Positions 28,014 through 36,691 of a DNA stretch of 64,000 bases are shown in pieces. A program made the translations under genes and the position numbers. The notes under the pieces are model-generated. The model was not told the DNA's origin. It made no database searches and saw only the letters and a list, made by a program, of their open reading frames with translations. The DNA comes from Oxalobacteraceae bacterium (GTDB lineage: Bacteria > Pseudomonadota > Gammaproteobacteria > Burkholderiales > Burkholderiaceae_D). Each line of letters begins with the position of its first letter. The first letter of the stretch is position 1. The stretch spans positions 186,001-250,000 of the forward strand of contig JAIXXN010000053.1 of NCBI GenBank assembly GCA_027490725.1, written 5' to 3'.

Positions 28014-28961
28014 ATGGCTGTTGTGATCAAATCTGCTGTATCGACTGTGGCTGCTGCTGTATTGCTGACGATGGCTGCCGCAGGCAGTGCCAGCGCCGGT
28101 GTGGTTGACCTGAACCTGCACGGCGCGAATGTGTTCGCGCTGACCGATTTCAAAGCACCGAGTTCGGATGTGGAAGGTTCGATTCTGGCAGGGCGCGATG
28201 TCCAGCTCAGCAATTATTCGGTGAATGACAAGAATTTCGACGCTTACGGCAGCTATGCGCTGATTGCCGGGCGTAATCTGAGTTTCACCAGCGGTTCCAT
28301 CAAGAACGGCAACACCTATGTGGGCGGCACCAGCAGCGTGACCCAGTCGGTGGATGTCTATTCGAAAATCCAGACCGGTGCGGCCAATGCGCCAGCCAAT
28401 CTGGGCGCGCTGGCGTCCCAGCTGAAAACCACTTCGACGACACTGGCGAAACTGGATACCACCGGTAGCGCCAGCGTGCAGTGGGGCGGCTTGAATATCA
28501 AGGGTAGCAAGAGCGCGGTAGAAGTCATCGATATCGATGCCAAGACACTGGCCGGCGTGACCTATTTCAATTTCAGTAATCTGACGGCCGGTTCGACACT
28601 GATCATGAACATCAGCGGCAGTTCGGGCGGCTTGAATGGCGGCTATCAGGGCTTCGAGAAGTACAATGTGCTGTTCAATTTCTATCAGGCCACTGATCTG
28701 GGTATCCATACGGGGCTGACGGCGAATATTCTGGCGCCACTGGCCAGCGTCAACGGCGGCAGCGGCGTTATCAACGGTAATGTGGTGGTGGATAACTGGC
28801 TGTCGTCGGTGCAGATTAATTCCAACCATTTCTTCAGGCCGACCAACGTACAGGGCTTTATGGCGCCGGTGCCTGAGCCGGAAACCTATGCCATGCTGCT
28901 GGCCGGGCTGGGTATGATCGGCTTTATGGCGCGCCGTCGCCAGCGCGCTGCGGCACGCTGA
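28014..28961 (+). CDS. Choice-of-anchor-A protein with PEP-CTERM sorting signal (2)
   Basis: A 315-residue exported protein with signal peptide about residues 1-28 (cleavage after GSASA-G). The choice-of-anchor-A body starts VVDLNLHGANVFALTDFKA. A C-terminal PEP-CTERM tail (PVPEPETYAML, helix, ARRRQRAAAR) is nearly identical to that of the preceding gene, although the bodies are divergent. It follows that gene by 124 bases and overlaps the convergent rutR-like gene by 38 bases. Confidence 0.9.
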   Translation: MAVVIKSAVSTVAAAVLLTMAAAGSASAGVVDLNLHGANVFALTDFKAPSSDVEGSILAGRDVQLSNYSVNDKNFDAYGSYALIAGRNLSFTSGSIKNGNTYVGGTSSVTQSVDVYSKIQTGAANAPANLGALASQLKTTSTTLAKLDTTGSASVQWGGLNIKGSKSAVEVIDIDAKTLAGVTYFNFSNLTAGSTLIMNISGSSGGLNGGYQGFEKYNVLFNFYQATDLGIHTGLTANILAPLASVNGGSGVINGNVVVDNWLSSVQINSNHFFRPTNVQGFMAPVPEPETYAMLLAGLGMIGFMARRRQRAAAR

Positions 28962-29604
28962 TTGCGGCCAGTACCATGTTGACGATGACCTGCTCGGCAT
29001 CGTCAAAATCCTTTTTAGCCAGCTGTTTGCGGTTCAGTACCAGTGCCATCTGGGCCGAGAAATCGGCATAGGACTGGGTCATCGCCCAGATCGCAAACAG
29101 CAGGTGGGTCGCGTTGATCGGCGCTACCTTGCCAGCGGCGATCCATTTCTCGAATACCTCGATATCCTTGCGCAGCAGCGGAATCACGCGGCGCTGGATC
29201 TGCGTGCCATACAGCTGCGCGCCACTGATCACCTCCATCGCGTACACCCGCGACGCCCACGGCTGCTCGCGCGAGAATTTCAGCTTGGCCTGAATGTAGG
29301 TGCGCAGCACCTCGGCCGGTTCTTCACCTTCGGCGGCCAGATGTTCCATGCGTTCCAGCCATTCGTCCAGCACTTCGTCCAGCACGCGCTGGTACAGGGC
29401 CTGCTTGGTGGGAAAGTAGTACATCAGATTCTGCTTCGACAGACCAGCCTTCTCCGCCACGGCGGCAATCGAGGTGCCCTCGTAACCGCATTCGGCAAAC
29501 ACCTGCACCGCCACGGCGGCGATGTCCGCTTCCAGCTTGTCGCGATTCAGAACGCGCCGCTTGATCTTGGGCGCCGCTGCGAGGGGCGGTTTTACGGTCG
29601 GCAT
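28924..29604 (-). CDS. rutR: TetR-family regulator, RutR-like
   Basis: A 226-residue TetR regulator closely resembling E. coli RutR. Shared segments include the recognition-helix region SKQNLMYYFPTKQALY, then LKFSREQPWASRVYAMEVISGA, GKVAPINATHLLFAIWAMTQSYADFSAQM. RutR binds uracil/thymine and represses pyrimidine catabolism. Here the gene sits beside a reductive pyrimidine operon whose upstream region carries a RutR-box match at 31184-31199. Its start lies inside the end of the mocR-type gene (13-base overlap), so the two are co-transcribed. Confidence 0.88.
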   Translation of the reverse strand: MPTVKPPLAAAPKIKRRVLNRDKLEADIAAVAVQVFAECGYEGTSIAAVAEKAGLSKQNLMYYFPTKQALYQRVLDEVLDEWLERMEHLAAEGEEPAEVLRTYIQAKLKFSREQPWASRVYAMEVISGAQLYGTQIQRRVIPLLRKDIEVFEKWIAAGKVAPINATHLLFAIWAMTQSYADFSAQMALVLNRKQLAKKDFDDAEQVIVNMVLAAISVPQRAGDGAP

Positions 29605-31061
29605 AGTTGTCTCAGGAAGGTCAGCAGTTGAGGATGGTCGGCGTAGGCGACGTTGAAACGGAACCAGATCGATTCGGGCGCGCGCAGCAGGAAGAAGTCG
29701 CAGGGCGACAGCAGAATGCCGGACTTGAGTGCCTGATCGGCAATCAGCTTGCCGTTCCAGTCGGCGCCGGGGGCGCCCGGCCAGCCAGCGCTGACGAACA
29801 TGCCGCCACGCGGACGTGCAATCGGCGTCATGCCGACGCTGGCCAGACTGTCGATGGTGCGTTCGCGGCCCGCTTCCAGCTGACCGATCAGCTTGTCCAC
29901 CATGCGTTTGTAGGGGCGCGCCGTGATGGCGTGGAACACTGCCCGTTCGTTAATCTCGGAGGTGGTCAGGCCAGCCAGCATTTTTACCCGCAGCAGCTCC
30001 GGCAGCAGCGAGGCCGAGGCGCAGATCGAACCGACGCGCAGCACCGGCGACAGGGTCTTGGAAAAACTGCCGACCCGGATCACGCGGCGCAGACCATCCA
30101 TGGCAGCCAGCGAGGCTTCGCCACGCGGCGCCAGTTCGCGGTAGATATCGTCTTCGACTACCCAGAAATCAAACTGCTCGGCCAGTCCCAGCAAGCGGTG
30201 CGCCTGCGCCACGCTGAGCGAGGTACCGAGCGGGTTTTGTAGCACGGTGTTGACGAACATCAGCTTGGGCTGGGTCAGCGCGGCCTGCTTCGCCAGCGCT
30301 TCCATGTCCAGTCCCTGTTCGCCGCGCGCGATACCGACTGCGATACAGCCATGGTGGCGAATCAGCGACAGCAGATTGCTGTAGCCGGGGTCTTCCACCA
30401 GCACCGTGTCGCCCGGTTTGGTCAGGGTGCGCAGAATCAGATCGAAGGCGTGGGTGGCGCCATTGGTGAGCAGGATCTGGTCGGCGTCGATGGGGAATAG
30501 TTCGTCGCCCAGGGTGGCCGCCAGATGCTGGCGCAGCGAAGGGAAACCCAGCGGGTGGCCGTAACCGCGCAGCCGGTTGGCCGGGATGCGCATCGCCTGC
30601 CGTACGGCGTCGAGGATGGTGTCTTCGCCATACCAGTCCGGCGGCAGCCATCCTGCGCCGACTGGCAGTGCTTCTGAGACGCCCGAGTACAGATCGGGCG
30701 TGAGTGCATCGATGGCGCTGGGGATGGCGTGGATGGTGGAGGGTAGCAGGGTGGCCGGCAAGTCCTGGCGGGCCACGAAATAGCCGGAGCCGCGGCGCGA
30801 GGAAAGCAGGCCCAGTGTCACGAGCCGGTCATAGGATTCCACAACTGTAAAGGTACTGATGCCATTACACTTGGCAAATTGCCGCACCGAGGGCATTTTT
30901 GTGCCGATGCGCAACTCGCGCGCTGCCACCATGGCACTGATTGCGGCCACGATCTGGTCCACCAGCCCGCCTTTGCGATGGCGCTCTATGGACACCACGG
31001 GCCAGACGGACGCCCGGGCAGCGCCCGACGCCTGATCCTGCAGCCCATTTCCAGCTTCCAT
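29592..31061 (-). CDS. MocR-type (GntR-aminotransferase fusion) transcriptional regulator
   Basis: A 489-residue regulator. An N-terminal GntR winged helix (residues about 30-97; MPSVRQFAKCNGISTFTVVESYDRL) is fused to an aminotransferase fold I domain with the PLP-binding lysine Lys335 (GSFSKTLSPVLRVG) and an Asp in VVEDDIYREL. MocR proteins sense amino compounds through PLP. Divergence from a beta-alanine:pyruvate aminotransferase gene suggests beta-alanine or a related amine as effector (inference). The ATG at 31061 is chosen over an upstream ATG because it places the start after a dyad at 31076-31087. Confidence 0.9.
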   Translation of the reverse strand: MEAGNGLQDQASGAARASVWPVVSIERHRKGGLVDQIVAAISAMVAARELRIGTKMPSVRQFAKCNGISTFTVVESYDRLVTLGLLSSRRGSGYFVARQDLPATLLPSTIHAIPSAIDALTPDLYSGVSEALPVGAGWLPPDWYGEDTILDAVRQAMRIPANRLRGYGHPLGFPSLRQHLAATLGDELFPIDADQILLTNGATHAFDLILRTLTKPGDTVLVEDPGYSNLLSLIRHHGCIAVGIARGEQGLDMEALAKQAALTQPKLMFVNTVLQNPLGTSLSVAQAHRLLGLAEQFDFWVVEDDIYRELAPRGEASLAAMDGLRRVIRVGSFSKTLSPVLRVGSICASASLLPELLRVKMLAGLTTSEINERAVFHAITARPYKRMVDKLIGQLEAGRERTIDSLASVGMTPIARPRGGMFVSAGWPGAPGADWNGKLIADQALKSGILLSPCDFFLLRAPESIWFRFNVAYADHPQLLTFLRQLCRP

Positions 31062-31075
31062 GCCTGACTCCCTGT

Positions 31076-31087
31076 GTGGTGCACCAC
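31076..31087 (-). promoter_or_regulatory. 12-bp palindrome just upstream of mocR-type gene
   Basis: GTGGTG/CACCAC is perfectly symmetric and ends 15 bases before the mocR-type start at 31061. It may be an autoregulatory operator, but a 12-bp GC palindrome is not rare in DNA of this composition. Confidence 0.3.
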
Positions 31088-31183
31088 CTAACTGTAGTGT
31101 TTTTGCTGCCAGTACGGTTGGACGGTTTTGATATTTGTGTATCTGTGCCATCATTGTCGCGCTGTCTATTATTGCATCATCAT

Positions 31184-31199
31184 TTTGCCAACTGGTAAA
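31184..31199 (+). promoter_or_regulatory. Putative RutR box upstream of pyrimidine catabolic operon
   Basis: TTTGCCAACTGGTAAA matches the E. coli RutR consensus TTGACCAnnTGGTCAA at 11 of 14 defined positions, including the complete CCA-n2-TGGT core. It lies 62 bases upstream of the aminotransferase start, in the intergenic region shared with the mocR-rutR pair. Confidence 0.6.
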
Positions 31200-31260
31200 T
31201 TTTTTTACGGTTTGTCAAAAAGTCCGATTGTGAACGCACGCCGTACAACAGGAGATGAGC

Positions 31261-32577
31261 ATGAACGAATCCAGACCAGCATCGATGTCGTCCTTCTGGA
31301 TGCCATTTACCAATAACCGCGACTTCAAAGCCCACCCGCGCCTGCTGGTGTCGGCGCAAGGCATGTACTACAAGGACGTGGATGGCAACAGCATCCTCGA
31401 CGGTACGGCCGGTCTGTGGTGTGTACCCTGCGGCCATGCGCAAGCAAAGATCGTCGCGGCAGTGCGCGAAATGGTGGGCCAGCTCGACTTCGCACCGACT
31501 TTCCAGATGGGCCATCCGGCCGCCTTCGATCTGGCCGAAAAACTGATGGAGTACACCAATCACCGCTTCGGTCAGGTGTTCTACACCAACTCCGGTTCGG
31601 AAGCGGTGGATACTGCACTGAAGATTGCGCTGGCATATCACAAGGCCCGTGGTGAAGCCAGCCGTACCCGTCTGATCGGGCGTGAGCGCGGCTATCACGG
31701 CGTGGGTTTCGGCGGTATTTCGGTGGGCGGGATCGCCGGTAACCGCAAGCCGTATGGCGTGATGCTGCCCGGTGTGGATCACCTGCCACACACCCACAAT
31801 CTGGAAAAAAATGCCTACACCCGTGGCGAGCCGGAATACGGTACCGAACTGGCCGATGAACTGGAGCGCATCGTCGCACTGCATGATGCCTCCACCATCG
31901 CTGCGGTGATCGTCGAACCGGTGGCAGGTTCTACCGGTGTGCTGATTCCGCCGAAAGGCTATCTGAAGCGGCTGCGCGAGCTGTGCACCAAGCATGGCAT
32001 CCTGTTGATCTTCGATGAAGTGATTACCGGCTTTGGTCGCCTCACCACGCCGTTCGCCAGCGACTACTTCGACGTTGAACCGGACATGATGACCACCGCC
32101 AAAGGTCTGACCAATGGCGTGATTCCGATGGGCGCCGTGTTCACCAAACAGCATATCTACGACACCTTCATGGAAGCGCCGGCCGGCATCGAGCTATTCC
32201 ACGGTTATACCTATTCCGGTCACCCGATAGCCTGCGCCGCCTCGCTGGCCACGCTGGAAGTGTTCAAGGAACAGAAGATCCTCGAACATGCTGCCGGCAT
32301 GGCCGAATACTGGGCCGATGCAGTGCATTCGCTGAAAGGCCTGCCGCATGTGATCGACATCCGCAGCATCGGTCTGATCGCCGGTATTGAACTCGCTCCG
32401 ATTCCCGGCAAACCCGGTGCACGGGCCTTCGCCGCCTTCAAGCAGGCCTTTGCCGACGGCATCCTGATTCGTACCACCGGCGACATCATCGCTCTGTCGC
32501 CACCCTTAGTTCTGGAGAAGCAGCACATCGATGAACTGTTTGGAAAACTCACGACGGTCCTGAAAAATCTGGCTTAG
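31261..32577 (+). CDS. Beta-alanine:pyruvate aminotransferase (omega-amino acid aminotransferase)
   Basis: A 438-residue class III PLP aminotransferase transferring the amino group of beta-alanine to pyruvate, giving malonate semialdehyde and alanine. Features are FWMPFTNNR and GLWCVPCGHA at the N-terminus, Asp252 in LLIFDEVITGFGR, and PLP-binding Lys281 in TTAKGLTNG. The ATG at 31261 lies six bases after CAGGAG; an ATG at 31255 is too close to the site. It is first gene of the pyrimidine catabolic operon. It processes the end product of the reductive pathway. Confidence 0.93.
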   Translation: MNESRPASMSSFWMPFTNNRDFKAHPRLLVSAQGMYYKDVDGNSILDGTAGLWCVPCGHAQAKIVAAVREMVGQLDFAPTFQMGHPAAFDLAEKLMEYTNHRFGQVFYTNSGSEAVDTALKIALAYHKARGEASRTRLIGRERGYHGVGFGGISVGGIAGNRKPYGVMLPGVDHLPHTHNLEKNAYTRGEPEYGTELADELERIVALHDASTIAAVIVEPVAGSTGVLIPPKGYLKRLRELCTKHGILLIFDEVITGFGRLTTPFASDYFDVEPDMMTTAKGLTNGVIPMGAVFTKQHIYDTFMEAPAGIELFHGYTYSGHPIACAASLATLEVFKEQKILEHAAGMAEYWADAVHSLKGLPHVIDIRSIGLIAGIELAPIPGKPGARAFAAFKQAFADGILIRTTGDIIALSPPLVLEKQHIDELFGKLTTVLKNLA

Positions 32578-32624
32578 CCTGGGTAACTACCGAGGTCCTA
32601 AGTCAGTCACACGAGGAGAACAGC

Positions 32625-33740
32625 ATGCTGGTAGGTGTCCCAAAAGAGATCAAAAACCAGGAGTCCCGCGTTGGCCTTACCCCGGCTAGCGTGCAGGAAC
32701 TCGTATTGCGCGGTCATCAGGTTCTGGTGCAGAAAAATGCCGGTGCAGCTATCGGCCTCAGCGACGCCATGTACGAAGCCGCTGGTGCCAGTATGGTGGC
32801 TAGCGCGAGCGAAATCTTTGCCCGCGCCGAGATGATCGTCAAGGTCAAAGAGCCGCAGCCGGAAGAATGCGCGATGCTGCGCCAGGGGCAGATTCTGTAC
32901 ACTTATCTGCATCTGGCGCCCGATCCGGAACAGACCCGCGCACTGGTGGCGTCGGGTGCGGTGTGCATCGCCTACGAAACCATCACTGGTGCCAACGGGG
33001 GCTTGCCACTGCTGGCGCCGATGAGTGAAGTGGCGGGGCGGATGGCGATACAGGCTGGCGCTGCCCATCTGGAGAAATCCAAGGGCGGCATGGGCTTGCT
33101 GCTGGGCGGCGTGCCCGGTGTGGCACCCGGCCATGTGGCAATTATCGGCGCCGGAGTAGTCGGTACCAATGCCTTGCAGATGGCGGTTGGTATTGGTGCG
33201 CGGGTGACTATACTGGATAAGAACGTCGACCGTCTGCGTCAGCTCGATCTAGTGTATGGCAACCGCATCAGTACCCTGTACTCGAATGCCCATGCGATCG
33301 AGGCCGCCGTGCTGGATGCAGATCTGGTGATCGGTGGTGTGCTGGTGCCGGGCGCTGCAGCGCCCAAGCTGGTGACCAAACAGATGATCGCAAAAATGAA
33401 GCCCGGCGCGGTGGTGGTAGATGTCGCCATCGATCAGGGTGGCTGCTTCGAAACCTCGCATGCCACGACGCACGAGCAACCGACCTTTGTAGTGGACGGC
33501 GTGGTGCATTACTGCGTGGCGAATATGCCGGGCGCAGTGGCGCGTACCTCTACCTTCGCACTGAATAACGCCACCATCACGCATGCGCTGGCACTGGCAG
33601 ATAAAGGCTGGCAGAAAGCGCTGAAAGCTAACCCGCATCTGAAAAATGGTTTGAATGTCTGTCTGGGTCACGTCACGTATGAAGCAGTGGCGCATGGTCT
33701 GGGCTATCCCTATGTTGAAGCCGACAGCCTGCTAGGTTGA
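32625..33740 (+). CDS. ald: Alanine dehydrogenase
   Basis: A 371-residue NAD-dependent L-alanine dehydrogenase (alanine to pyruvate and ammonia). Motifs are MLVGVPKEIKNQESRVGLTP at the N-terminus, KVKEPQPEE with the substrate-binding lysine, and the NAD site AIIGAGVVGTNA. The family length is exact. A GAGGAG site precedes the ATG. In this operon it would regenerate the pyruvate consumed by the beta-alanine aminotransferase and release the nitrogen as ammonium. Confidence 0.96.
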   Translation: MLVGVPKEIKNQESRVGLTPASVQELVLRGHQVLVQKNAGAAIGLSDAMYEAAGASMVASASEIFARAEMIVKVKEPQPEECAMLRQGQILYTYLHLAPDPEQTRALVASGAVCIAYETITGANGGLPLLAPMSEVAGRMAIQAGAAHLEKSKGGMGLLLGGVPGVAPGHVAIIGAGVVGTNALQMAVGIGARVTILDKNVDRLRQLDLVYGNRISTLYSNAHAIEAAVLDADLVIGGVLVPGAAAPKLVTKQMIAKMKPGAVVVDVAIDQGGCFETSHATTHEQPTFVVDGVVHYCVANMPGAVARTSTFALNNATITHALALADKGWQKALKANPHLKNGLNVCLGHVTYEAVAHGLGYPYVEADSLLG

Positions 33741-33788
33741 ACGCTGCTAGCACAAATTTAAAAGTGAGAACTTGGAAGTGAGAACCTT

Positions 33789-35291
33789 ATGAGCACTCTG
33801 GATACGATTACCCATTACATCAACGGCGTGGCAGTTGATACCCAAAGCGGCCGCTATGCGGACGTGTTCAATCCCGCGCTGGGGCAAGCCGTCGCCAGAG
33901 TCGCTCTGGGAACCACGCAGGAAGTCGATGCGGCAGTGCAGGCTGCCGAAGCGGCATTCCCTGCCTGGTCGGCCACGCCGCCGCTGACGCGTGCGCGCGT
34001 GCTGTTCAAGTATCTGCAACTGTGCCAGCAGCACACCGACGATTTCGCCACTATGCTGACGCGCGAACACGGCAAGACCTTTGCCGATGCGCAGGGTGAA
34101 GTGGCACGCGGCATCGAGATGGTGGAGTTTGCCGTCGGCATACCGCAGATGCTGAAAGGCGAATTCACGGATCAGATTTCGCGTGGTATCGATGCATGGT
34201 CGATGCGTCAGCCACTCGGTGTGGTGGCCGGCATCACGCCGTTCAACTTCCCGGTGATGGTGCCGATGTGGATGTTCCCGGTGGCGCTGGCGTGCGGGAA
34301 TACCTTCATTCTCAAGCCTTCCGAGCGTGATCCATCGCCGTCGCTGCTGCATGCAAAACTGCTCAAGGAAGCCGGTCTGCCGGACGGCGTGTTCAACGTG
34401 ATTCAGGGCGACAAGGTGACGGTTGACGCGCTGCTCGAACATCCGGTGGTGCAGGCGGTGAGCTTTGTCGGCTCGACGCCGATTGCCGAATATATCTACG
34501 CGAAAGGCTGCGCTGCCGGCAAGCGCGTGCAGGCCCTGGGTGGTGCGAAAAATCACATGGTGGTGATGCCGGACGCCGATATGGAAATGACGGTCGACGC
34601 ACTGATGGGCGCTGCCTACGGTTCGGCTGGTGAACGCTGCATGGCAATTTCCGTGGTGGTTGCGGTGGGCGATGCGGGCGACAGAATTATCGATGCACTG
34701 GCACAGCGCACCGCTGCACTGAAAGTGCGCGACGGGATGGCGGCCGATGCCGAAATGGGGCCAGTGGTTTCGAGCGCCGCCAAGCAGCGTATCGAGCGCC
34801 TGATTAGCGAAGGTGTCGAACAGGGCGCCAAGCTGGTGGTGGACGGACGTGATTTCATCGTGCCGGGACGCGAGCAGGGCTTCTTTGTCGGCGGCACTTT
34901 GTTCGACCATGTGACGCCGGAAATGAGCATCTACAAGGAAGAAATTTTCGGACCGGTGTTGTGCATGCTGCGCGCGCCTGATGTGGGCAGCGCGGTAGCA
35001 CTGATCAACCGTAACGAGTACGGCAACGGTGTGGCGATTTACACCCGTGATGGTGGTGTGGCGCGCGAATTCGTCCGCCAGATTCAGGTCGGCATGGTGG
35101 GGGTGAACGTGCCGCTGCCAGTGCCGATGGCCTTCAATAGTTTTGGTGGCTGGAAGCGCAGTCTGTTCGGTGATCACCATGCCTATGGCCCCGAAGGTGT
35201 GCGCTTCTATACGCGCCATAAAGCAGTGATGCAGCGCTGGCCGAATACCGCGAGTGCTGGCGCAGAATTTGCATTCCCTCAGATGAAATAA
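33789..35291 (+). CDS. mmsA: Methylmalonate/malonate-semialdehyde dehydrogenase (CoA-acylating)
   Basis: A 500-residue aldehyde dehydrogenase of the MmsA type, converting malonate semialdehyde plus CoA and NAD to acetyl-CoA and CO2. Catalytic Cys284 is in GERCMAIS. The general-base Glu of hydrolytic ALDHs is replaced by Asn255 (LGGAKNH), as in all CoA-acylating MMSDHs. Within this operon the substrate would come from beta-alanine (uracil) or 3-aminoisobutyrate (thymine). The leader just before the ATG carries a near-duplicate AAGTGAGAAC (33762-33771, 33776-33785). Confidence 0.95.
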   Translation: MSTLDTITHYINGVAVDTQSGRYADVFNPALGQAVARVALGTTQEVDAAVQAAEAAFPAWSATPPLTRARVLFKYLQLCQQHTDDFATMLTREHGKTFADAQGEVARGIEMVEFAVGIPQMLKGEFTDQISRGIDAWSMRQPLGVVAGITPFNFPVMVPMWMFPVALACGNTFILKPSERDPSPSLLHAKLLKEAGLPDGVFNVIQGDKVTVDALLEHPVVQAVSFVGSTPIAEYIYAKGCAAGKRVQALGGAKNHMVVMPDADMEMTVDALMGAAYGSAGERCMAISVVVAVGDAGDRIIDALAQRTAALKVRDGMAADAEMGPVVSSAAKQRIERLISEGVEQGAKLVVDGRDFIVPGREQGFFVGGTLFDHVTPEMSIYKEEIFGPVLCMLRAPDVGSAVALINRNEYGNGVAIYTRDGGVAREFVRQIQVGMVGVNVPLPVPMAFNSFGGWKRSLFGDHHAYGPEGVRFYTRHKAVMQRWPNTASAGAEFAFPQMK

Positions 35292-35305
35292 ATCTCACGG
35301 AAATC

Positions 35306-36691
35306 ATGATGATCGAATCTCTCAAATACATGCCGCTTGCTAAGGAAGCCAATGCCACGCTGGCGAAACACTTCACTGATCTGGCACCGCCACTGACCGA
35401 ACGACAGGCTGCGATTGAAAGCGCACGCTGTCTGTATTGCTACGATGCGCCGTGCACGCGTATCTGTCCATCCGAGATCGATGTGGCGGGATTCATCCGC
35501 AATATCCATGACGGCAATGTGAATGGCGCAGCAGCCGGCATCCTGCAGCAGAACATTCTTGGCGGTAGTTGCGCGCGGGTCTGCCCGACCGAGATCCTGT
35601 GTGAAGATAGCTGCGTGCGCAATCACGATGCCGAAGGCCAGCCGGTAAAAATCGGTTTGCTGCAACGCTATGCGGTGGATCATATGTCGTTCACCAGCCA
35701 TCCCTTCGAACGTGCTGCGGCGACGGGTAAACAGATCGCTGTGGTGGGCGCCGGTCCTGCGGGGCTGTCGTGCGCACACCGTCTGGCGATGCTGGGCAAC
35801 GATGTGGTGATTTTCGAAGCCAGAGAAAAGTCCGGTGGTCTGAATGAATACGGCATCGCCAAATACAAACTGACGGATAACTTCGCACAGAAGGAGGTCG
35901 AGTTCCTGCTGGCGATAGGCGGCATCGAAATCCGTCACGGCCAGACACTGGGCAAGAACTTGCAGCTGAGCGAACTGCATACGCAATTTGATGCGGTGTT
36001 CCTGGGTCTGGGACTGGGCGCTAGCAAGCAGCTCGGTCTGACCGGTGAAGAGGCACCGGGTCTGCTGGCTGCCGTGGACTACATCGCGGCCTTGCGTCAG
36101 ACCGATGATCTGAGCACGCTGCCGGTGCCGGCACGTGCCATCGTAATCGGTGCCGGCAATACCGCCATCGATATGGCGGTGCAGATCCAGCGTCTTGGCG
36201 CAGAAGAAGTCACGCTGGTGTACCGGCGCGGTTTCGAAGCGATGAGCGCGACCGAACACGAACAGCATATTGCGATGGAAAATCAGGTGCGCATGCGCAC
36301 CTGGGCGCAGCCGCAACAGGTACTGCTCGACGAGGCAGGCCGGGTGCGCGGGATGCGCTTCGAAAAAACTGCCCTCAGCAACGGCCGTCTGGCTGGCACC
36401 GGTGAGACCTTCGAGATTGCCGCCGAGGCGATCTTCAAAGCTATCGGCCAGAGCATGGACGAAACCAGCATCAGTGATCCACTGGCGAAGACGCTGCAAC
36501 GCGACGGTGACAAAATCCACGTCGACGCGCAGTTCCGCACAGTGCTGCCGCGTATCTACGCCGGTGGTGACTGTGTGGCGCCCGGACAGGATCTGACCGT
36601 GCAGGCAGTCCAGCACGGAAAACTGGCGGCGATCGCCATTCACCACGATATGCAGATATTAAACACTGTACTGAAAACGGAGGCCCAATAA
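35306..36691 (+). CDS. preT: NAD-dependent dihydropyrimidine dehydrogenase, subunit PreT
   Basis: A 461-residue flavoprotein subunit that takes electrons from NAD(P)H for reduction of uracil/thymine to dihydro forms by PreA. N-terminal cysteine clusters (Cys42, 45, 50, 54, then GGSCARVCPTEILCEDSC) bind 4Fe-4S centres. FAD and NAD Rossmann motifs follow (AVVGAGPAGLSCAH, VIGAGNTAIDMA). The start could be either of two adjacent ATGs (35306/35309). Its stop shares one base with the preA start, showing coupling. Confidence 0.95.
   Translation: MMIESLKYMPLAKEANATLAKHFTDLAPPLTERQAAIESARCLYCYDAPCTRICPSEIDVAGFIRNIHDGNVNGAAAGILQQNILGGSCARVCPTEILCEDSCVRNHDAEGQPVKIGLLQRYAVDHMSFTSHPFERAAATGKQIAVVGAGPAGLSCAHRLAMLGNDVVIFEAREKSGGLNEYGIAKYKLTDNFAQKEVEFLLAIGGIEIRHGQTLGKNLQLSELHTQFDAVFLGLGLGASKQLGLTGEEAPGLLAAVDYIAALRQTDDLSTLPVPARAIVIGAGNTAIDMAVQIQRLGAEEVTLVYRRGFEAMSATEHEQHIAMENQVRMRTWAQPQQVLLDEAGRVRGMRFEKTALSNGRLAGTGETFEIAAEAIFKAIGQSMDETSISDPLAKTLQRDGDKIHVDAQFRTVLPRIYAGGDCVAPGQDLTVQAVQHGKLAAIAIHHDMQILNTVLKTEAQ

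Noticed and set aside
33762-33785. Near-tandem AAGTGAGAAC repeats in front of mmsA as an operator
   Set aside because: Only two short copies 14 bases apart within an operon, directly at the start codon; more likely a local duplication.
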